A stretch of DNA of 64,000 nucleotides. It comes from Isoetes taiwanensis. Taxonomy: Eukaryota > Streptophyta > Lycopodiopsida > Isoetales > Isoetaceae. The position numbers and the translations under genes are program-made. The notes beneath the pieces are model-generated. The model did not search any database. It was not told the origin of the DNA and saw nothing but the letters and a program-made list of their open reading frames with translations. The stretch is taken from contig JAJEKV010000045.1 in the NCBI GenBank assembly GCA_021234155.1, positions 2,435,434-2,499,433 on the forward strand. The letters are read 5' to 3'. Of this stretch, positions 58,231-64,000 are shown in pieces; within the stretch, counting starts at the first letter, position 1; every line of letters starts with the position of its first letter.

Positions 58231-59107
58231 TTAGTGATCAAAGTTTTATTTCCTCCGAATCTTCTCCAGAATGGGGGTCCATAACCCACGAGATTTCTTC
58301 ATACAACACGTGTGGATTTTTCTAGGCCGTCATGTATATGGTAGCAAACACCATTCAAAGTGATGTATCTAGTGGATTATTTTGTATTGATAATGCTTGA
58401 AAACTGAAGTATCCTCTCTGCAGGTTTGTTCATTTCCGTTTGCTTGTTTGCTTCATTTCACAACTGATTATTCACATTGAAGCCACTTCACCACTTGAAT
58501 TGAGTAAGCCCAATGCCTATAGAAATGTGTTGTTAAAGCAATGTTTGAGCTATTGTACATGGCAATACAGCTAGTGGAATGACACACGTTCATTGGGCTC
58601 ATGGCTGTAGTTTCCCATTGGCTGTTTCTGTCTATCTTTCTAAGTGAAGCCGAGCAAACAGCCAATATGAACCGGGGCCATCTAAATTAATTTGGGTTAA
58701 AGTTTACTCTTTGCCTTTCAAAGATCTTGGCTTTCCAATAGTTTGAATTATATTTGTTCGCCACAAATTCAGGGAGGTGTGTTGATTTTGTTCTCCTTTA
58801 AATTTTGCATAAGCTGGGGTCACTTATTCAAGAATGTTGTACTTAGCTCTCATTGTATTCCTAATCAAAGTTCATATATGCTTTTTCAAAACGTTCCCTA
58901 AATGCTTTCATGATTTGCTTGGTACATACAAATGTTCCAATACCAAAGTTTCAAAATAATATAAAATATATAGACTTCACAACTTTAACTGAATCTTGTA
59001 GCTCCCATCACCACATCCCCTACCCCCTCACCACCAAAGTTCAAGAAAAAGAGGAAACTATTGTGCATGGATTTCCTTTTATTTCCCTTATCTTTATCTA
59101 TTCTATC
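58231..59107. other. No recognised gene
   Basis: AT-rich; only short unsupported frames. Confidence 0.4.
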
Positions 59108-59110
59108 ATA

Positions 59111-59260
59111 TATTGAGTCAAATGTCTTTGTCATTATCTCCTCCAATTTCCTGCCCATTTCTTCCTCTTATTTTCTTATCTCTATCCATTCTACCATATA
59201 TTGAGTCAAATGTCTTTATCATTATCTCCTCCAATTTCCTGCCCATTTCTGTGGTATTGC
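59111..59260. repeat. 88-bp tandem duplication
   Basis: TATTGAGTCAAATGTCTTTR at 59111 and again at 59199, followed by near-identical TCATTATCTCCTCCAATTTC blocks. Confidence 0.9.
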
Positions 59261-60310
59261 TTCAAGCGATTGTGGTCCTTATTGTTCTGCACCTGTCTAG
59301 GGAACCAAATGGCTCGCATGGCACTGTGGACCTATGACCATTGTGTGGGTGAGGTTTCGAAGGTGACTGTCTCCCATGTTTACCACCTTTTGACATTATA
59401 TTTGTGACATTTCAGAGCAGCACATTGAAGAACTAAGCCATATCTCGTATAGAATTGTTTGATATGGGATTGTGGACTAACTAACTCTAAGTGCTTGAGT
59501 TAAGAATGACTTTTTGGACATGTTCCAAGTCCTCCCAAGTGGCAAGTGATATCTCTAGCCTCCATACCTCTACTTCATAGAAAGAATTAACCTTGAACAA
59601 TTATGGCTGATGGAACAAGTCGGAAAGTTCTGCGTTGTGGCAATTATTCTACATTTCATAGAAGGAAAGTCTTCCAACTTGTCGCCACTAATTTCTGGAT
59701 ACCAGTATCCAGTATATGGTAGTAGTGCATTCCACTCACGTAATTTTATGTTTGCACTAGTTCCACATTCTGACCTTGATAAATGAAGCAAGGCTGTCTA
59801 TGTTACGTCGAGGCTCCTGGCCTTGATCGAATTGGTGCACATTCCAGGTCCTGGCCGAAGGTCCTCATTGCAACTGTTGCACACTTGCAGGGGTGTGTGC
59901 GAAGAGATCCACATCATCTTCGCATATTAGGGAAGGATGATATGGTGAGCAAACTGGACCCCTCCACCTCCATGCTGAGCAAGTTAGTGCTCAAGCTAAT
60001 CAATGTATAGTTCAACGGCGTGGGAGAGAGTGGAAACCTTGGTAGACTCCGATACTACCGTTGAGAAGATGGTATATGGGTGGCATTCGAACTGAGCATG
60101 TTTCGTATATTTTGTATACTGCATTTTGCAACTCTTGGTGGATCCTTAACTGCATTAATTTTTCCCACAGCCTCTCTCCAAGGACTGTGTTGAACTTCAC
60201 GAAATTCATCAATCAGCAATACAAATCTTGCCGTTTATTTTTATTGTCCTCTAATAAGGCGTGCAATGTAAAAATATGGTCTATGGTGGAGTGTTTAGGC
60301 CTAAAAACTG
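59261..60310 (-). mobile_element. LINE copy C, highly diverged
   Basis: Same family as copies A and B: the minus strand keeps FNTVLGERLWEKLMQLRI and HQELQNAVYKIYETCSVRM (copy B: FAKAFNTVPREKLWERLWQL, MQNAVYRLYESCSGRMRM) and the post-RT region near 59440-59560. Many indels make it far older than copy B. The tail itself was not found; a tandem duplication adjoins the 3' side. Confidence 0.75.
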
Positions 60311-60647
60311 CGTAAGAGCAAAGCAGGGGCAGGATAGCTAAAAATAGAAGTTGCTAAGATTGCAGAGGGAACAAAGGGAAATGGAGACATTTGGCTAGGG
60401 GTCGAAGATGTTATAGCAAGGGTAGAGAGAGGTGGTCTCTTAATACGAAAACTAGAGAAGGCTTCAACATTAAGGAGTTTATCACTCTTATATAATGCAT
60501 GTTCATAATTTATTTGCTACATTTTCTTTGAAATTAGCTCTCCCGCTGACACGTGTTGTGTTTCAGCTTTTTATTTGCACCTCCTTCCTCCTTCGACTTG
60601 AATAGAGATTACCAATCAGCACGTGTGTGGATAAATAATAACTTTGA
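60311..60647. other. No recognised gene
   Basis: Upstream flank of the aspartic-protease relic; nothing else seen. Confidence 0.4.
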
Positions 60648-61250
60648 TTGACGTCAGCTTTGCTACTCCGCTCTGCCAAATCCTTTGCTTTCCAGTTGCT
60701 CTGCCCCATTCCGGCGAGCAACGAGCACAGGGACAAGGCATATCTCTGCGAAAAGCAAAATGACGGACAAGGATTCCATCTAAAGATGGTGCATAGGTCA
60801 TCGCCGGAATCACCACATTATAAGAGCCATTATGCCAATAAGACAGAGCTTCTGGCCGAGCTGATGGCTATGGATAATGTGAGGAAAGAACAAATTCACA
60901 GGGTATTGATTTCTGGGCAGGCCAAAAAATCAAAAAAATCAGGCAAGAATGCATCTGCTATCTTAAAATCAAGCGCATTTCCTATTCTAGACTCCCTAGG
61001 TTCAAACATTTTAAGAGCACCACTTATCTTCGGATCCACGCTAGGATCAGGGCAATACTTAGTAGATTTTTGAATCGGCACGCTGGAGCAGAGATTTTCT
61101 TTAGTAGCAGACACAGGGAGCGATTTGATCTAGTTACAGTGCAGCCCATGTCAGAAATGCTTCAAATAGAGCAGTCCTCTGTTTTCCCCCTTTCAAATCC
61201 TCATCGTATTCACCCATCCGTTGCAATGACAGAGAATGCTTCATGGTTGC
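60648..61250 (+). pseudogene. Nepenthesin-like aspartic protease, N-terminal relic
   Basis: The first 141 codons are open: GFHLKMVHRSSPESPHY is the family's propeptide hallmark (L-x-LVHRDS-x-SPLY), followed by LLAELMAMDNVRKEQIHRV and LIFGSTLGSGQYLVDF. After a TGA comes IGTLEQRFSLVADTGSDLI with the first catalytic motif DTGSDL, then TAG where Trp is expected, LQCSPCQKC, then another TAG where Gln is usual. All three stops fit single C-to-T or G-to-A changes (CGA, TGG, CAG). The second catalytic DSG half is absent. These A1 proteases are normally secreted or vacuolar. The intact front part could still be transcribed but could not give an active enzyme. Confidence 0.82.
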
Positions 61251-62520
61251 AATGACAGAGAACGCTCCAGATTTCTAAATCCAGAAATTATTCTGGTATT
61301 CAGCAGAGAGTCTGCTCTTCATTCTGCATGCTGCAAGGCACTGCACCACAGTGTAAATCCAAAACTTTTGGGTTCATGGCGATAGGTAGCTCACACGAAA
61401 AATAGGGAAAGGAGGATCAAAATCCGGCAGACATAGACAGAGACTTCAGGCACAAATATCTGTGATTCTAATGTTTTTTTTATTCTAAATGTATAATATG
61501 CACAAAAAGCCCTCTAAAAGATTAGAAAATTACACGGAACAACGGTTAGAAGCGAATGGGTCGACCATAGCCAGCGGGAGAAAAGGCTCCCTTGTTTTTC
61601 GACCCTTTCTCTCCCTATTTTTGCTAATATAACGGTTTAGACCTTAATGCTCCAATGTAAATGCGGTTAACTTTTGTATTCCCGCCTTCTACGTATTTAG
61701 GTAATTATTTTTTGTATTTTCTACCATATACAACTTACTTTATATATTGGCACTATCTAAGACTTTTACCTTTTAGCCTTTTATCTTACTTAATTAATTT
61801 TTACCCCAAAGATAGTAGGCAACTAGGCACATAAGATGATATGATGGATTCTCACATTGTCGATCAACAACATAAGAATAAGATGAAAATAACAATCATA
61901 TTGTTTGTTGTTCCATATATTCATATTGTGCAACATTGGGTTGTCATCACATCCTCAAACTAGATCAAATTAGGCGAGTCTTAGATCTTTGGAACCAACT
62001 TCGCATTCAATGGCATCACACAATAGCTAACAATGGACAATGACATGCTTATAGCTATGGTTGAGAGCACAAAAGATGCGTGTATGGAGGAGGGGATGGA
62101 GGTGTTAGGATGTCATATAGGATATATCGTGAAGCAGTGGTGTTTAAATAAGGTGCAAGATTTTTTGTGAGGAAACATTATTCCTCACCCCATGTACTAT
62201 CGTGTGAGAGAACAACTTACGATTCCCATCTCGAACGGGCACACATTTGATATTAGCATCAGGTGCAATAGATATTGTCATTCTCTCTGGATGATAGTTT
62301 CTAACAAGAAGAAGTTGGTCTGTTTGGATTCACAAAAGCGCAAAAATTGAATTATGAAGGAGATAATATGGAGGAATTTCAAACTTTAGTGGCTAGGGAT
62401 CCTCAACATCAAGTATAAGGTTGTAGGTTGACTCTGTAGCTACCCCCTCTTCGAACTTGTGCAGGAGGATGTCTATTTGCTGTGTAGTCATGTAACATTT
62501 ATTCAATATAGTATAATTCT
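61251..62520. other. No recognised gene
   Basis: AT-rich. A purine-rich run near 62527-62543 (AAAAAAAAGGGGGAG) resembles a retrotransposon polypurine tract, but no LTR was confirmed next to it. Confidence 0.4.
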
Positions 62521-63080
62521 TTATCCTTCAAAAAAAAGGGGGAGTAGGTGCGGTGAAGTATTCTCATTTATCATATTTGAAAATTGCCAGTTAAATTTTT
62601 CGCTATCAAATAGCTGAGACATGGCATGTGTGTCCATGTCTTTTTCTGCATCTACTTGTGGCATGATATCTAGTTCTCCAATATCAAATAAAGCAGAATC
62701 AACATTAGCATCACGATCAATATCTGCATCTGTATGTGTCTCTATGTTCTTCTCTGCCTCTGCCATGCCTTTCTCTTGCTCTATAATTTTGAACATTTGC
62801 TCTTGCTCTTGCTCTGGCACTTGCTCTTGCTCCATAAGTTGGGATGTATGTCCTTGCCCTTGCTCCATAAATTGAGGCATGTGTCCTTGCTCTTGCTCCA
62901 TAAATTGGGCCATGTGCTCTTGCCCTTGCTCCTGTAATGACCTCAAGGCTATATCTAGAGCCGCTGTAATTTGGCAATGCATTTGCATCTCCAATGCGCA
63001 TGCATCCCCATGTGCTTGTTGCTGGACTGATCCAAAACAATTCTTGTATTGTTGGGTTGTGTTTTTCCTTCTTTTTTTAC
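62521..63080 (-). CDS. Gln/Glu/Met-rich repeat frame, unrecognised
   Basis: The minus-strand frame from Met 62994 to the stop at 62521 (157 codons) starts MEMQMHCQITAALDIALRSL, then has three to four 11-residue repeats of the form EQGQ-HM-QFM and a Gln/Glu-rich stretch. An acidic tail with repeated D follows (THTDADIDRDANVDSALF). It ends PHLLPLFFEG. The frame stays open upstream (KRRKNTTQQYKNCFGSVQQ), so this may be the last exon of a larger gene. Highly regular repeat-encoded sequence and no recognised domain; it could be a coding microsatellite-like expansion or a non-coding repeat. Opposite-strand Leu-rich frames are shadows. Confidence 0.35.
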
Positions 63081-63174
63081 AAGTGTGAAGTGTTCTCCTC
63101 TATTGCTTATGTGGTGTAGCAGCTACTAGCAGCAGCCTGAGAAAACTAAAGGGGCAATTTCCACTGACACCAAG

Positions 63175-63290
63175 ACAAACATCACACAACTCCACCCCTA
63201 TAAGTGAGTTGAAAAAGAGAAATTTATCAGGGGAGGGGCTTGACACAAATCCACCCCCTATAAGTGGGATAGAAAAAGAGAAGCCGCGCG
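63175..63290. repeat. ~62-bp imperfect tandem duplication
   Basis: TCCACCCCCTATAAGTGRG and GAAAAAGAGAA occur twice, near 63189 and 63250. Confidence 0.75.
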
Positions 63291-64000
63291 ATAAATTTCT
63301 TGTAACCATTAAGCAAAGACAAGTCGATAATGCAAAATTTCTTTGCCTCATATAAGATAAGCTACAGATCAGGATTCAAAAAGCTTGTTATAAGAAATAA
63401 CAAAGGAAGTTAAATAATATTGTAAGGCTTTTAGTGTACAAACAAAATATAAAGAAGATGTGAAGGGAAAGAACATCGGGTATGCTTCGTTCTAGATTTC
63501 CAAATAAAGTTAATTACAAGTGTATCATATAGATTCGTACACAATGTTAACTTAAATGAACAATGATACTAACTTAAATGAACAATGATCTGTTTAAAGT
63601 AAGCAAGCAGAACTTTGCATTTTCTTTATATTTTCCTTGTAGTTGAATAGTTGAATGGAAAAGCCAATGTATCTAAAGTCGTCAATAATGCCTATATAAA
63701 TAAATCGTAAAATCATTGTTCTCAAAGTTATGGTTTGAATGGACACCAATGGAGTATACAAAGGGCAGCATAGAAAAAGCGTGCATAGCCATCATCAAAA
63801 GTGATGCTAGAAAGTTAGCACGCCTCTAATTTCTATTTGAATACATCTCATCTCAAGTGTAGAGAATTGACAATAGTAGACGATCATTAAAGCATTGAGG
63901 AAGTACAAGAACACCATTTTGACTTCAACCTAATCCAGAAAGAATAATTGAGGGCGCATGTATAGTTACAATGTTATACTACAACACTATTAGCAATGCA
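63291..64000. other. No recognised gene
   Basis: AT-rich with a short duplication (ACTTAAATGAACAATGAT) near 63550-63590. Confidence 0.45.

Noticed and set aside
60896-61114. Minus-strand ORF over the protease relic
   Set aside because: Shadow of the plus-strand frame carrying DTGSDL.
1-64000. Organelle DNA insertion or bacterial contamination
   Set aside because: No plastid or mitochondrial gene seen, and the bacterial-looking ParB-methyltransferase gene has spliceosomal-type introns and lies among plant transposons.

Overview
Organism and setting. This is nuclear DNA of a land plant. Genes have GT-AG introns, non-coding DNA is AT-rich, and plant-only families are present: a PCC13-62-type desiccation protein, a chloroplast PDZ-rubredoxin protein of the ENH1 type, PLS-type PPR repeats, extensin SPPPP/YVY motifs, a DUF248 putative methyltransferase and a nepenthesin-like protease. 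Very low gene density, nested transposons and many decayed gene copies suggest a large, transposon-rich genome such as that of a homosporous fern. That placement is inference; another seedless plant or a conifer cannot be excluded. No organelle, bacterial or viral block was recognised.

Only two genes look complete, both on the minus strand: a three-exon desiccation-related (ferritin-like) gene at 527-1801 that rebuilds to 315 codons, and a seven-exon ENH1-like gene at 40080-41406 that rebuilds to 259 codons. Every exon junction in both keeps phase.

Layout. 1-9 kb: desiccation gene, a 125-bp tandem array with paired ACGT boxes, a decayed extensin locus, a dispersed 331-bp repeat and an intronless alpha/beta-hydrolase pseudogene. 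8.6-20.5 kb: nested repeats, including three-copy foldback family member 1, a CACTA-like element (13205-18362) carrying a foldback element and a truncated LINE, an inverted partial copy of that element beside a receptor-kinase fragment, and an AT-rich foldback. 22-35 kb: pieces of a Copia retrotransposon. A 5'-truncated LINE sits in its pol region with a clean 14-bp target duplication, and that LINE is itself split by a 6-kb segment carrying VPS4 and PPR fragments. 35-37.6 kb: a LINE with reverse transcriptase and a (TTCTA)n tail, related to truncated copies at 16.5 and 59.2 kb. 40-41.4 kb: ENH1-like gene. 41.6-48.7 kb: mostly unrecognised, with local duplications. 48.7-50 kb: DUF248 methyltransferase pseudogene broken by a LINE.

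50.3-57.0 kb is the most unusual block. Two divergent, decayed genes lie head to head: a minus-strand gene joining a ParB-like domain to an N6/N4-type DNA methyltransferase domain, and a plus-strand transposase-like gene. One palindrome family (TATTCC-R-GAATA core, some with 15-bp arms) occurs in three of the first gene's introns and in the shared intergenic space. Its second intron also holds a 110-bp higher-order array of CACGCC-GGCGTG palindromes. I read this as the remains of one mobile element that carried its own methyltransferase. 57-64 kb holds further LINE fragments, an aspartic-protease pseudogene whose stops are transition-type, and an unrecognised Gln/Glu/Met-rich repeat frame.
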